Notes under the pieces: generated by a model
The model's database searches: none
What the model saw: the letters and a program-made list of their open reading frames with translations, nothing else
Told to the model about the DNA's origin: nothing
Part shown: in pieces, positions 1 through 9,002 of the stretch
How positions within the stretch are numbered: position 1 is the stretch's first letter
Layout of the letters: each line of letters opens with the position of its first letter
Translations under genes and position numbers: made by a program
Assembly: GCA_963773765.1 (NCBI GenBank)
Contig: CAVZCC010000004.1
Coordinates: 164,278-228,277, forward strand
From: CAVZCC01 sp963773765
GTDB lineage: Bacteria; Actinomycetota; Acidimicrobiia; Acidimicrobiales; Microtrichaceae
Direction: 5' to 3'
Length of the DNA: 64,000 nucleotides

Positions 1-443
1 TGGCGCCGTTGTTCCTGCTGTACGGCGGCCTGGTCCTGGTCATCCGCATCGTGTTCGCCCGGCTGCCGGACCAGTTGGGGTGGCGCCGTGCCTCCACCGT
101 GGCACTGGTCATCCTGGGCGGCGCGGGTGTCACCCTGGGGGCGTGGGGCGCGGCGGCCGGGGTGTGGGTCTCCACCGTGGCGCTGGCGCTGGGCATGTCC
201 CTGCTGTTCCCGGCGCTGTTCTCCGCCACGGTGGCGTCGGTGCCGGTGACCGAGCGGAGCCAGGCGGTGGGCACGTTCTCGTTGTCGTTCGACCTGGCGT
301 CGGGCATCGGCCCGCCCGTGCTGGGTGTGGTCGTCAGCGTCGCGTCGTACCGGGCCGGCTTCGCCGTGGCCGGTGTGTGCGCCCTCGGCGCCCTGGCCGT
401 CCTGCCCCGACTCCGCGTTCGGGACGGGGCCCAGCCGGTCTGA
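1..443 (+). CDS. MFS-type transporter, C-terminal fragment
   Basis: The frame is open from the window edge, so the gene begins upstream; only about the last 147 residues are visible. They form four strongly hydrophobic segments separated by short basic loops, including the loop LPDQLGWRR, which resembles the short cytoplasmic loops of major facilitator transporters, and a late segment FDLASGIGPPVLG typical of the second half of drug-exporter-like MFS proteins. It would act in the cytoplasmic membrane as an exporter; the substrate cannot be told from this half. The stop is TGA at 441-443. Confidence 0.7.
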   Translation, partial: APLFLLYGGLVLVIRIVFARLPDQLGWRRASTVALVILGGAGVTLGAWGAAAGVWVSTVALALGMSLLFPALFSATVASVPVTERSQAVGTFSLSFDLASGIGPPVLGVVVSVASYRAGFAVAGVCALGALAVLPRLRVRDGAQPV

Positions 444-629
444 GCCGTCGCCGGCTGGGGCGGTCCGGCGTCGGTGGGCAGCCCCACTGGCTCCGACCCG
501 GCACTGCCTCGTGGAAACAATGTTCAATTCTCGGCCACGCTCCGCGCGAATAGGAACAGCGTTTCACAATGGAATTCTGGGCTCCCGGAAAGACAGGGAT
601 CACTGTGGGTGAACAGGGGTAAGTAACCC

Positions 630-659
630 TTGTTCTGCGGTACAGCGTTCCGCTACGGT
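630..659 (+). promoter_or_regulatory. Possible promoter for the 725 lipoprotein gene
   Basis: TTGTTC (630-635) and TACGGT (654-659) are separated by 18 bases, a plausible -35/-10 pair in the 281-base gap between the MFS fragment and the lipoprotein gene. The rest of the gap (444-629) is less GC-rich than the coding DNA and shows nothing else I can name. Confidence 0.35.
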
Positions 660-724
660 CCGGCGCACGCCAATACGGCGGGCACCGCTCCGTGGGGGAG
701 TGGGATGAGACCCGAGGGGGACCA

Positions 725-1297
725 ATGCGCAGTGTCGGTACGAAGAAGCGGTTCGCGATCGCTGGACTGGGATTGAGCGCCGTTGCGTTCCTGGGTGCCT
801 GTGCCCCGGATGCCCCGGCGCCCACCACCACGCCGCCGGCCGGTGTGACCACCACGACCAACGTGACCTACGCCTGTGCCGGTGCCGGCATCATCGGCCC
901 CGGTGGCGCCAGCCCGGTCGGCACCATCGCCAACCAGACCACCTCGGTGGCCATCACCCTGCCGGCCTCGGCCACGGTGGGCACCCCCTTCAACGTCAGC
1001 GTCAACGTCGGCAATCTCAACCTGGCGGCCGCCCCGTCCTTCCTGGACCTGAACGGCGCCAGCATCACCGCCACCGTTGCGATCGCGGGGGCCAACGCCC
1101 CCGGCTCCGTGGCGGCCAACAACTTCGTCGGCAACGGTGCGTCCATCAACCTGAACCCCGTCGGCACCACGGCCACGGCCGCCAGCGCCGGGGCCAAGAC
1201 CGTCACGGTCGGCGCCATCAACATCCTGTCCGGCTCCACCGGCTTCGTCTGCACCCCCGTGGGTGCGGGCGCCTCGGCGTCGGTCACCGCTTCCTGA
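725..1297 (+). CDS. Small secreted lipoprotein, unknown function
   Basis: A protein of 190 residues. The ATG at 725 is chosen over an in-frame start at 692 because GAGGGGG lies just upstream (713-719) and because it places a clean lipoprotein signal at the N-terminus: basic residues, hydrophobic core, then lipobox FLGAC with Cys near residue 26. A Thr/Pro-rich linker follows. The mature domain, roughly residues 48-190, is Ala/Val/Thr/Gly-rich with alternating beta-like strands, and has one Cys early (YACAG) and one near the end (FVCTP), which could form a disulfide. The shape recalls small secreted beta-sandwich proteins of actinobacteria. I cannot assign a family with certainty or a function. 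Confidence 0.8.
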   Translation: MRSVGTKKRFAIAGLGLSAVAFLGACAPDAPAPTTTPPAGVTTTTNVTYACAGAGIIGPGGASPVGTIANQTTSVAITLPASATVGTPFNVSVNVGNLNLAAAPSFLDLNGASITATVAIAGANAPGSVAANNFVGNGASINLNPVGTTATAASAGAKTVTVGAINILSGSTGFVCTPVGAGASASVTAS

Positions 1298-1465
1298 GCG
1301 GACCAGCCATGAGGTGACGAGTGCACCTCGCAGCAGGACGGAACGGGGGTGTCCCAACGACGGGGCACCCCCGTTGCGCGTCCGGGTGGCGTGGCCACGC
1401 CCCACCCCGGTTGTTCACCCAGTGTTCGGTTGCCGTCGGGCCCGGGCACGGGTTCACTGCGGCCG

Positions 1466-2059
1466 ATGCACACACGGACCGTCCTCCGGGGTCGACGACT
1501 GGCCGCCGCCGCGCTCGGCGCGGTCATGGTCGCCACCATCGCCGCCGCATGCTCCAACGACCCGGATCCGGCCGCCGACCGGGCCGAGGCCACCTCCACC
1601 ACGACCCCCGCGGCGTCGACCACCGCTCCGCCGCAGACGGCGGCGCCGTCTGCGGGCACCGGCGGGGTCACGATCAGGCCCGATCCCGTGGTCATCGCCC
1701 GGTCCGGAGGCACCGCCGCGGCGACCGTGGCCTGGACCGGCCAGGAGCCCCGGACCCTGGTGTTCGTGCGCATCTGCCGCACCTCCGTCTCCGACCCGGA
1801 GTTCGACGAGGCGCTGGACTGCTCCCTGCTCAGCGAGGTGACCCCCAACGGGACGCCGGACGGGTCCGGGTCCGTGCAGATGGATGTCTTCCGCGGCCCC
1901 GCCCCGGAGGGCGACACCGGCTGGGGGTGCTTCGCCCCGGAGGACGAGGCGCCGCCGGGTGTGCAGAAGAACACCACCTGCTACGTGCGCGTCACCAACG
2001 ACGTGGTGAGCAACGCCGAGGACGCCCGGGACACCCCGTTCACCATCTCCGGCGGCTGA
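1466..2059 (+). CDS. Secreted lipoprotein with a small Cys-rich beta domain
   Basis: A protein of 197 residues. The ATG at 1466 begins a lipoprotein signal (MHTRTVLRGRR, hydrophobic Ala-rich core, lipobox TIAAAC); longer readings from 1349 add only a Pro/Arg-rich stretch with no signal. After the Cys comes a Thr/Pro/Ala linker, then a domain starting near residue 68 (GGVTIRPDPVV) with four cysteines that could pair. The organisation, including Gly-Thr-rich strands and YVRVTNDV at the end, is reminiscent of neocarzinostatin-like or Ig-like secreted folds, but I cannot prove that. It follows the 725 lipoprotein gene in the same direction with a 168-base gap, so they may be related in role. No function assigned. 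Confidence 0.75.
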   Translation: MHTRTVLRGRRLAAAALGAVMVATIAAACSNDPDPAADRAEATSTTTPAASTTAPPQTAAPSAGTGGVTIRPDPVVIARSGGTAAATVAWTGQEPRTLVFVRICRTSVSDPEFDEALDCSLLSEVTPNGTPDGSGSVQMDVFRGPAPEGDTGWGCFAPEDEAPPGVQKNTTCYVRVTNDVVSNAEDARDTPFTISGG

Positions 2060-2102
2060 GCCCACCGGCGCCGGACGCCACCGGTTGCCGGCGGGGCCGG
2101 CG

Positions 2103-4538
2103 TCAGTCGGCGGGGGTGTTGCGGTAGTCCTGGTGGTCCCGGCACGGCTGGCCCCGGAGGCCAGGGCACGGCGGGAGCTGGGCCGGGTAGTCGGTGAGGA
2201 CCCCGGAGGTCACCGGGAGCACCAGGCGGGAGGGATACTCATCCGTGTGGCCGATGTCCACGGTGGCGTCCGCCGGGGTGTCCTTCAGGATCCAGCTCCA
2301 CCGGGGCTTGTCGCCGCCCGGGGTGTGGACCGAGATGCGCAGCCGTGATCCGGCCCGCACGATGTGGGCGAAGGGCAGGATCTCCACCCGGGCCTCGGTG
2401 AACTCGTCCTCGGGCAGCGGTGAGGAGTCGGCCTGGGTCCCGGTGTGCAACGGCAGCAGGTCCGTGGAGCCCTCCGCCTCCTTCCGCATGGACGCCCGCA
2501 GGAAGCCGGACTGGATGTAGGTCTCCTTGTCGTCGGGCCGGACCTCCGAGAGGGTCACCCCCAGGTCCGCGTCGCCGGCGTCGGTGCGGATCCACAGGTC
2601 GGCGCTGGCGCTGCCGGCCAGGACCAGGTCCTGGGTCAGCGGCTCGCTCACCCACACCGCGGCGGACCCGTCGGGCTCCTGCTTCCAGTCGTAGCCGGGG
2701 TCGGCGTGGAACAGGTCACGACCTCCGCCGTCGGTGAACGTGGTGAGGTCGGCCAGCGCCGGGTCGACGGCGAAGCGGGTCGCGGTGCCTCCGCCGTCCG
2801 GTGCTCCCGCCGGCGGTTCGGTGAGCATGGTGCCGTCGGCCTGCAGGTAGTAGGGGAGTGCCGTGGTCCCGGCCGGCGGCCACTGGCTGACGCGGACCTC
2901 CGCGGTCGGGACCGGCGCACCGGGCTGGTCGGGGTCGCCGGCGCCGCTCTCGAACACCAGCCGGATCGGGTCCTCGGCCTCGTACGCGGCCCGGGCCGCC
3001 TCCACCGACGGTTGGTCCAGGAAGCGGGACGGCGGCAGCGTGAGGTCGGCGTCGAAGATCTCCTTCATGATGAGCGGCGCGAACGCGGCGACCACGGGCG
3101 GGATGGGCTCCAGCTGGTCACCGACGTACAGGTCCAGGAAGGTCTTCCACTCCACCAGGTTGAACGGGGCGAACCCGTCGGCGTGGGCACCGTTCCAGGC
3201 GCTGAACCGGGCGACGGGGGCGTTGGTGAACTTGTCGAACAGCAGCGGGAAGCGCCCGCCGGTCTGCTCGTCCTGGAACGCGCCGGTCAGGAACACGGGG
3301 ACCTCGATGTCCTGTGCGAACAGCGAGGGGTTGACCGGATCGGCGGCCTCGGCGTCGTAGAACGGGTACTGCAGCGCCTTCTCCGCCGCGTCCACGTTCT
3401 GGCCCCGCATGGTCTGGTTCTCCTTGCAGGTGGTGTCGCCCCCGTCCACCCGGGCCTGCTCCCAGCCCTGGCCGTAGGGCTCCGCCTTGTTGCCGACCTC
3501 GGTGGCCCAGGACAGTGCGAAGCCCTTGTTGAAGATCCCGCCGGGGGCCAGCACGCCCCGGGCGGTGTCGTCGAAGACGGACAGCGGCGTGATGGCGGAC
3601 AGCGACGGTGGTCGGGAGGAGGCCACGAACAGCTGTGACAGGCCGGGGTAGGACAGGCCGACCATGCCGACCTTGTTGCCCTTGACCCACGGCTGGGCCG
3701 CAGCGGTCTCGATCACGTCGTAGCCGTCCAGCACCTGCAGCGGCTCGAAGAAGTCGTAGGCGCCGCCGGAGCAGCCGGTGCCGCGCATGTTGACCGCGAC
3801 GACGGCGTAGCCCATGGCGTGGGCCAGGAGGGAGCCGGGCTGCGCGGGGGCGTCGCAGGCGAAGGGGACCAGGGCGCACAGGGCGGACGGGTCGTCGCCG
3901 ACCAGGTCCTTCAGCTGGTCGGCGTTGTCCTCCAGCAGGTTCGAGCCGGGCTCGGAGGGGTTGTAGCCGGAGTACTCCACCACGGTGGGGTAGGGGCCGT
4001 CCTCGACCGGGCCGGGCAGGTACACCGACGCCGACAGCGTGGTCCCGTCGCGGGTGGTGATGTACTGGAAGCCGGGCTCCAGCTCCTGGTCGGCGTAGAA
4101 GTCCTGGCCCGGAGTGGAGTCCTCCACCGACTCCACCACGACGGGTCCGGACGCCGTCGGCTCGTTGCCCAGCGTGCCCACCCGGTAGCCGTCCCCGGGC
4201 TCGACCAGGCGGAAGATGAGCGAGCCCTGGTCGTCGGCCTGGCCCCACGTGACCGCGGTGCCGTCGGGCCGGTAGAGGACCAGGACGTCACCGGCGGCGG
4301 CATCGGTGACGTGGACCTGCTCCACGCTGCCCCGGGTGGTGAACGCGGCCGCGCCGGCCCCGTCCCGGAGCGCGGGCAGCTCGGCTGCCGCCACGGGAGT
4401 GGCGGGGTCGCCGCCCACGCCGAGTTCGGCGTCCTGGGTGCACGCGGCCCCCACGAGTGCCAGCGCCGTCACCGTCGCGGCCAGTGCCGCCGACCTCCGC
4501 CGCCGCCACCGGCGGCGTCCCGTCCCCTGGTCCTGCAT
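2103..4538 (-). CDS. CocE/NonD family hydrolase, exported lipoprotein (X-Pro dipeptidyl-peptidase type)
   Basis: An 811-residue serine hydrolase anchored outside the cell. An Arg-rich start is followed by a hydrophobic segment and lipobox LVGAAC at about residue 33. The catalytic alpha/beta-hydrolase domain begins near residue 160 (ITTRDGTTLSASVYLPG). It contains RGTGCSGG and the nucleophile motif GLSYPG, both typical of the CocE / X-Pro dipeptidyl-peptidase S15 family. NGAHADG is a candidate catalytic His region. The last ~250 residues fit the jelly-roll C-terminal domain of this family, including SADLWIRTDAGDADLGVTLSEV. Substrates in the family are acyl esters or Xaa-Pro peptides; which applies here is unknown. 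It is convergent with the 1466 lipoprotein gene and divergent from the next hydrolase. Confidence 0.9.
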   Translation of the reverse strand: MQDQGTGRRRWRRRRSAALAATVTALALVGAACTQDAELGVGGDPATPVAAAELPALRDGAGAAAFTTRGSVEQVHVTDAAAGDVLVLYRPDGTAVTWGQADDQGSLIFRLVEPGDGYRVGTLGNEPTASGPVVVESVEDSTPGQDFYADQELEPGFQYITTRDGTTLSASVYLPGPVEDGPYPTVVEYSGYNPSEPGSNLLEDNADQLKDLVGDDPSALCALVPFACDAPAQPGSLLAHAMGYAVVAVNMRGTGCSGGAYDFFEPLQVLDGYDVIETAAAQPWVKGNKVGMVGLSYPGLSQLFVASSRPPSLSAITPLSVFDDTARGVLAPGGIFNKGFALSWATEVGNKAEPYGQGWEQARVDGGDTTCKENQTMRGQNVDAAEKALQYPFYDAEAADPVNPSLFAQDIEVPVFLTGAFQDEQTGGRFPLLFDKFTNAPVARFSAWNGAHADGFAPFNLVEWKTFLDLYVGDQLEPIPPVVAAFAPLIMKEIFDADLTLPPSRFLDQPSVEAARAAYEAEDPIRLVFESGAGDPDQPGAPVPTAEVRVSQWPPAGTTALPYYLQADGTMLTEPPAGAPDGGGTATRFAVDPALADLTTFTDGGGRDLFHADPGYDWKQEPDGSAAVWVSEPLTQDLVLAGSASADLWIRTDAGDADLGVTLSEVRPDDKETYIQSGFLRASMRKEAEGSTDLLPLHTGTQADSSPLPEDEFTEARVEILPFAHIVRAGSRLRISVHTPGGDKPRWSWILKDTPADATVDIGHTDEYPSRLVLPVTSGVLTDYPAQLPPCPGLRGQPCRDHQDYRNTPAD

Positions 4539-4640
4539 CGTCCCCCCTGTGGCACGCGTCGCGTGCCGGTCAATGAATTCGGTTCAAGGTAGTCCGTGCC
4601 CCAGCGGACGTCCTGCCGCGGCGTTGCGCGAACATGGCAC

Positions 4641-5564
4641 ATGTCAGCTGTTCCCGGCCTCGATCCGGACACCCCCGGCTTCACCTACGACGAGTTCGCC
4701 TACTTCGGCGAGAACTGCAGCGAGTACGGCCTGCCCTGGGACGGTGCGGCCGAGGTGGAGCGTGTGGCGCACCCGCTCGGCGACGGCCGGGAGGTGGCGG
4801 CGCTGCGGTGGGGTGAGGGCGATCCGGAGGCGGTGTTCCTCCACGGGGGCGCACAGAACGCCCACACCTGGGACACCGTTGCGCTCGCACTGCGTCCCCG
4901 CCCGGTGCTGGCGGTGGACCTCCCTGGTCATGGACGGTCCTCCTGGCGGGAGGACCGCCGCTACGACCCTCGGGCCAATGCGGAGGACGTGGCCGCCGCG
5001 GTGGCCGCCCTGGCCCCGGACGCGCATGTGGTGGTGGGCATGTCGCTCGGGGGGCTGACCGCAGCCGCGCTGGCGGCCGCACACCCGGAGCTGGTCCCGC
5101 GGCTCGTCCTGGTGGACATCACCCCGGGGGTCACGCGGGACAAGGCCAAGGACATCCACGACTTCATCGAGGGACCGCAGTCGTTCCCGAGCTTCACCGA
5201 GATCTTCGACCGCACCGTGGAGTTCAACCCGACCCGGACGCCCGAATCGCTCCGTCGCGGGATCCTGCACAACGCCCACCGGGAGCCCGACGGCAGCTGG
5301 CAGTGGAACTACGACCGCCGCCCGTTGGGCACCGTGGAGGGCATGGGACCGGAGGCCCTGTGGGAGGACATCGCCTCCATCGACGCCCCCCTGCTGCTGG
5401 TCCGTGGCGGGCTCAGCCCCGTGGTGGACGACGCGGACGTGGCCGAGCTGCAGCGGCTCCGCCCCCACGCCCGGGTCGTCATGGTCGACGGTGCCGGCCA
5501 CAGCGTGCAGGGAGACGAGCCGCTCGTCCTGGCCGACCTGGTCCGCGCCGAGCTGGACGGCTGA
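4641..5564 (+). CDS. Alpha/beta hydrolase
   Basis: A protein of 307 residues, cytoplasmic by lack of a signal. Two nearby ATGs exist (4634 out of frame, 4641 in frame); MSAVPGLDPD at 4641 is preferred over an upstream TTG/ATG reading that adds a non-conserved leader. Visible hydrolase motifs in order are the oxyanion-hole region HGGAQNAHTWD, the strand DLPGHGRSSW, the nucleophile elbow GMSLGG, the acid-bearing strand LLVRGG with a following Asp, and the catalytic His in GAGHSVQGDEP. This is the full triad of an alpha/beta hydrolase of the lactonase/esterase type. The substrate is not predictable. It is followed after 13 bases by an MDR oxidoreductase gene, so the two probably share a transcript. 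Confidence 0.9.
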   Translation: MSAVPGLDPDTPGFTYDEFAYFGENCSEYGLPWDGAAEVERVAHPLGDGREVAALRWGEGDPEAVFLHGGAQNAHTWDTVALALRPRPVLAVDLPGHGRSSWREDRRYDPRANAEDVAAAVAALAPDAHVVVGMSLGGLTAAALAAAHPELVPRLVLVDITPGVTRDKAKDIHDFIEGPQSFPSFTEIFDRTVEFNPTRTPESLRRGILHNAHREPDGSWQWNYDRRPLGTVEGMGPEALWEDIASIDAPLLLVRGGLSPVVDDADVAELQRLRPHARVVMVDGAGHSVQGDEPLVLADLVRAELDG

Positions 5565-5577
5565 GCGGGGACCATCG

Positions 5578-6603
5578 ATGCGACAACTGCTGCTCGTCCG
5601 CCACGGAGGACCCGACTCGTTCGAGTTCCGCGAGCGTCCGGACGTGACGCCGGGCCCGGGGGAGGTCCGGGTGTCGGTCCGGGCCGCCGGGGTGAACTTC
5701 GCCGACATCTCCGCCCGCATGGGCACCTACCAGGACGCACCGCCGCTGCCGAGCTGCCTCGGCTACGAGGTCGCGGGTGTGGTGGACGCCCTCGGCCCCG
5801 GGGTGGAGGACCTTGCCGTCGGGGAGGAGGTCTTCGGTCCGGTCATGTTCGGGGGGTACGCCGACGCCGTGGTGGTGCCCGCGTTCCAGCTCCGGCCCGT
5901 CCCACCCGGCGTCACCATGACGGAGGCCGCAGGGGTGCCGGTGGCCTACCTCACCGCCTACGTGATGCTGAACCGCCTGGGGTCGGTGCTGCCGGGTGAG
6001 ACCGTGTTGGTCCACGGGGTCGGCGGGGGAGTGGGCCTGGCCGCGCTGCAGCTGGCCAAGGAGCTGGGCGCGGTGGTGATCGGCACTGCCAGTGCCTCCA
6101 AGCACGCCCGCCTGTCCGAGATGGGCGTCGACCACCTCATCGACTCCCGCACCCAGGACTTCGCCGAGGTGGCGCGGGGCCTGACGGGCGGGCGGGGTGT
6201 GGACGTGATCCTGGATCCCATCGGGGGCACGACCACCCGGAGGAACTACAAGCTCCTGGCCCCGCTCGGCCGGCTCTTCCTCTACGGCGCGTCCTCCACC
6301 AGCCCCCGGGGGTCACGCAGGCGTGACCTGTTCGGCATCGCCAGGGCGGTGGGCGCCACGCCGGTGTTCCACCCCTTCCAGCTCATGAACGCCAACAAGG
6401 GGGTGTTCGGGGTCAACATGAACCACCTGGCCCAGGACGTGACCGCCATGACCGTGGCCCTCGACCAGGTGGTCGACCGGCTCGGACGCGGCGTCATCAG
6501 CCCGGTCATCGACTCCACCTATCCGCTGGGCCAGGCAGGCCAGGCCCAGGACCAGCTGTCGCAGGCCCGCAACTTCGGCAAGGTCGTGCTCACCGTCGAG
6601 TGA
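5578..6603 (+). CDS. Zinc-independent MDR oxidoreductase (quinone oxidoreductase-like)
   Basis: A protein of 341 residues. It starts at ATG 5578, 13 bases after the hydrolase stop. The N-terminal GroES-like domain carries VRAAGVNFADISARMG and LGYEVAGVV, as in NADPH:quinone oxidoreductases. The Rossmann domain has the VHGVGGGVGLAALQLAK dinucleotide motif, then a segment GVDVILDPIGG. The structural and catalytic Cys/His ligands of alcohol dehydrogenases are missing, so it should be a zinc-free NADPH-dependent reductase of quinones or enones. The C-terminus ARNFGKVVLTVE is the usual end of the family. The partner gene upstream is an alpha/beta hydrolase, suggesting joint turnover of a small organic compound; the compound is unknown. 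Confidence 0.88.
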   Translation: MRQLLLVRHGGPDSFEFRERPDVTPGPGEVRVSVRAAGVNFADISARMGTYQDAPPLPSCLGYEVAGVVDALGPGVEDLAVGEEVFGPVMFGGYADAVVVPAFQLRPVPPGVTMTEAAGVPVAYLTAYVMLNRLGSVLPGETVLVHGVGGGVGLAALQLAKELGAVVIGTASASKHARLSEMGVDHLIDSRTQDFAEVARGLTGGRGVDVILDPIGGTTTRRNYKLLAPLGRLFLYGASSTSPRGSRRRDLFGIARAVGATPVFHPFQLMNANKGVFGVNMNHLAQDVTAMTVALDQVVDRLGRGVISPVIDSTYPLGQAGQAQDQLSQARNFGKVVLTVE

Positions 6604-6661
6604 CCCGGCCTCCCGCCGAGGCGGCGACCCTGTCGTGGATCGACCCCTGACGGGTCGGATT

Positions 6662-6674
6662 CCTACAGGTTCGG
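6662..6674 (+). repeat. CCTACAGGTTCGG dispersed motif
   Basis: The motif CCTACANGTTCGG occurs here and twice, as an inverted pair, at 45948-46000. Both sites lie between convergent genes. Confidence 0.5.
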
Positions 6675-6675
6675 A

Positions 6676-6723
6676 TGCGGGTGCGGGTGCGGGTGCGGGT
6701 GTGGGTGTGGGTGTGGGTGTGGG
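6676..6723 (+). repeat. Eight-unit hexamer repeat (TGCGGG)4(TGTGGG)4
   Basis: Four TGCGGG units (6676-6699) are followed directly by four TGTGGG units (6700-6723), giving eight evenly spaced GGG tracts on the plus strand. It sits between two convergent genes, 24 bases past the stop of the molybdopterin oxidoreductase. The regular G-tracts could fold as a G-quadruplex. It may help termination or be a neutral simple repeat. Confidence 0.95.
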
Positions 6724-6746
6724 GACGGTGCGGAGCGGGGTGCAGC

Positions 6747-9002
6747 TCAGGCGGGGGCGACCACGACGGGGATGGCGTTCAGGGCGCAGTTGCCGCTGAG
6801 CGGGTCCAGCACTGCACCGTCGGTCAGCAGGTTGGAGTTCACCCCGGGGTGGCGGGCGGCCACGGCCAGGCGGGCGTCGGGGTCGTCGTGGCCCCAGCCG
6901 TGGGGCAGGCTGACCACTCCGGCCCGGATGCCGTCGGTGACCTCCACCGGGGCGGACACCTCGCCCACCCGGGAGCGCACCAGTGCGTCCTTGCCGTCGG
7001 TCAGGCCCAGGCGCGCCGCGTCGTCGGGATGGACCTGCAGGGTGCACCGGGGCCGGCCCTTCACCAGCACCTCCACGTTGTGCATCCAGGAGTTGTTGGA
7101 CCGCAGGTGGCGCCGACCCACCAGGACCATCCCGTCGTCCACCGGCTCGTCCAGGGTGGCGGCCAGGCGGGCGACGTCGGCCACCACCGGCTCCGCATCC
7201 AGTTCGATGCGCCCCGATGCAGTGCGCAGCACCTCCACCAGCCGAGGCTGCAGCGGGCCCAGGTCCACGCCGTGCGGGTTGTCGATCAGCACCTCCAGCG
7301 AGAGCCCTCCCGGCGTGGCGCCGAAGTGGTCGCCGTACGGGCCGCTGCGCACCATCAGGTCGATCATGCGCTCCGGCGGCTCCAGGTGAGCGACCGCGGC
7401 CACCAGGTCCGCTGCGTCCCGGCCCGACAACGGCCCGCCCTCCAGTCCCACGGCCTGCTGGGCCAGGGTCCCCGCGATGAGCCCGTAGACCAGTTCGGGG
7501 TCACCGTCGGCACCCTGGCCGCCCAGGATGAGTGCGAGGCGGGTGACGATCTCGTGCTCGCCCGGACCGTCGGGCTGGAACACCGGCGGCGAGTAGTTGG
7601 CGATGTTGCGCACCGACAGCCCGTAGAACGCGAAGTCGAAGTGGGCCTTCTCCAGCGCGGACGGGGGCGGCAGGATCACGTCGGCGTGGCGGGTGGTCTC
7701 GTTCAGGTAGATGTCCACCGACACCATGAAGTCCAGGGACTCCAGGGCCCGGACCAGCCGGGCCGAGTCCGGGGTGGAGCGGGCCGGGTTGCCGGCCATG
7801 GTGATCAGCGCCCTGACCTGGCCGTCCCCCGGGGTCTCGACCTCCTCGGCCAGCACGGCGATGGGCAGTTCGCCCCGCACCTCGGGGTGGCCCCCGACCC
7901 GCGAGCCGAAGCGGCCGGTGCGGAACCCCCGGCCTCCGGGGGCGGAGCCCTCCACATGGGGCCGGCCGTGACAGGGGGTGGGCCACATCACGCCGCCGGC
8001 GCGGTCCAGGTTGCCGGTGACGAGTGTGAGGACGTCGCCGGCCCAGGAGCCGAGGGTGCCGAACGAGACCGTGTGGGCGCCGATGCGGGTGTAGACCGCG
8101 GCCCGCTCCGCGGTCGCGAACTCGGTGCTGATGCGCCGCGTGGTGGCGGCGGGGATGCCGCAGCGGTCCGCGACGGCCTCGGCGGTGAACGGCGCCACCA
8201 GCTCGGCCAGGGCGTCGATGCCGCCGACCAGTCCGTCGCAGTTGCCCAGGTCGATCCCGTGGGCCGCGATGGTCTCGTGGATGAGCGCGAACAACCACAG
8301 GGCGTCGGTGCCGGGGCGGATGGCCAGGTGCTCGCTCGCCACCTCCGCCGTCCGGCTGCGGCGGGGGTCCACCACCACCACACGCCCTCCCCGTTCCCGG
8401 ATGGCGGCCAGCCGTCCCGGGAAGTCGGGTGCGGTGCACAGGCTTCCGTTGGACTCGAGCGGGTCCGCGCCCAGCATGAGGAGGTAGTCGGTGCGGTCCA
8501 GGTCGGGCACGGGCATGGCGCCGGGGTTGCCGAACAGGTACCCGGAGGACACGTGGCGCGGCATCTGGTCCACCGTGGAGGCGGAGTAGAGGTTCTTGGT
8601 GCCGAGCGCCTGCAGCAGCGGCCGGGTGAAGACGGCGCCTGCGATGGTGTGTGCGTTGGGGTTGCCCAGGTAGACCGCGATGGCGTCGGAACCGTGGCTG
8701 TCGCGGATGGGCAGGAGGCGGCGCTCCACCTCGGCGAAGGCCTCCTCCCAGCTCACCTCCACGTGCACGCCGTCGCGCTTGACCAGCGGCCGGCGGAGGC
8801 GGTCGGGGTCCTCGTGCAGTTGCCTCACGGTGGACCCCTTGGGGCAGATGTACCCGGCGGAGAACACGTCGGCCCGGTCGCCGCGGATCCGCTTCACCGC
8901 GCCGTCGGCCACCTCGATCTCCAGGCCGCACGTGGCCTCGCACAGCGGGCAGGTGCGGAAGTGGGACGTGGTCCCGGACGTGGCTGCGGTGTCTGGGCTC
9001 AT
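6747..9002 (-). CDS. Molybdopterin-dependent oxidoreductase (formate dehydrogenase / BisC-like), single subunit
   Basis: A protein of 751 residues, starting at ATG 9002. At the N-terminus CPLCEATCGLEI and, after a short stretch, YICPKGST give a C-x2-C-x3-C-xn-C set for one [4Fe-4S] cluster, as in the Nap/Fdh branch of the DMSO-reductase superfamily. Mo-bis-MGD binding blocks follow (LGADPLESN, DPRRSRTAEVASEHLAIRPGTDALW), and the molydopterin-binding C-terminal domain has PHGWGHDDPDA. The residue that would coordinate Mo falls in STVDQMPRHVSSGYLFG; no Cys or Sec is seen there. There is no Tat signal, so it should be cytoplasmic. No electron-transfer subunit or cofactor gene lies nearby. Single-subunit relatives are common in actinobacteria with unknown substrates. 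Confidence 0.88.
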   Translation of the reverse strand: MSPDTAATSGTTSHFRTCPLCEATCGLEIEVADGAVKRIRGDRADVFSAGYICPKGSTVRQLHEDPDRLRRPLVKRDGVHVEVSWEEAFAEVERRLLPIRDSHGSDAIAVYLGNPNAHTIAGAVFTRPLLQALGTKNLYSASTVDQMPRHVSSGYLFGNPGAMPVPDLDRTDYLLMLGADPLESNGSLCTAPDFPGRLAAIRERGGRVVVVDPRRSRTAEVASEHLAIRPGTDALWLFALIHETIAAHGIDLGNCDGLVGGIDALAELVAPFTAEAVADRCGIPAATTRRISTEFATAERAAVYTRIGAHTVSFGTLGSWAGDVLTLVTGNLDRAGGVMWPTPCHGRPHVEGSAPGGRGFRTGRFGSRVGGHPEVRGELPIAVLAEEVETPGDGQVRALITMAGNPARSTPDSARLVRALESLDFMVSVDIYLNETTRHADVILPPPSALEKAHFDFAFYGLSVRNIANYSPPVFQPDGPGEHEIVTRLALILGGQGADGDPELVYGLIAGTLAQQAVGLEGGPLSGRDAADLVAAVAHLEPPERMIDLMVRSGPYGDHFGATPGGLSLEVLIDNPHGVDLGPLQPRLVEVLRTASGRIELDAEPVVADVARLAATLDEPVDDGMVLVGRRHLRSNNSWMHNVEVLVKGRPRCTLQVHPDDAARLGLTDGKDALVRSRVGEVSAPVEVTDGIRAGVVSLPHGWGHDDPDARLAVAARHPGVNSNLLTDGAVLDPLSGNCALNAIPVVVAPA

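Noticed and set aside
6662..6674. GGTTCG-containing motif as a tRNA T-loop
   Set aside because: No acceptor stem, anticodon arm or CCA-adjacent pairing could be built around it or around the copies at 45948-46000.
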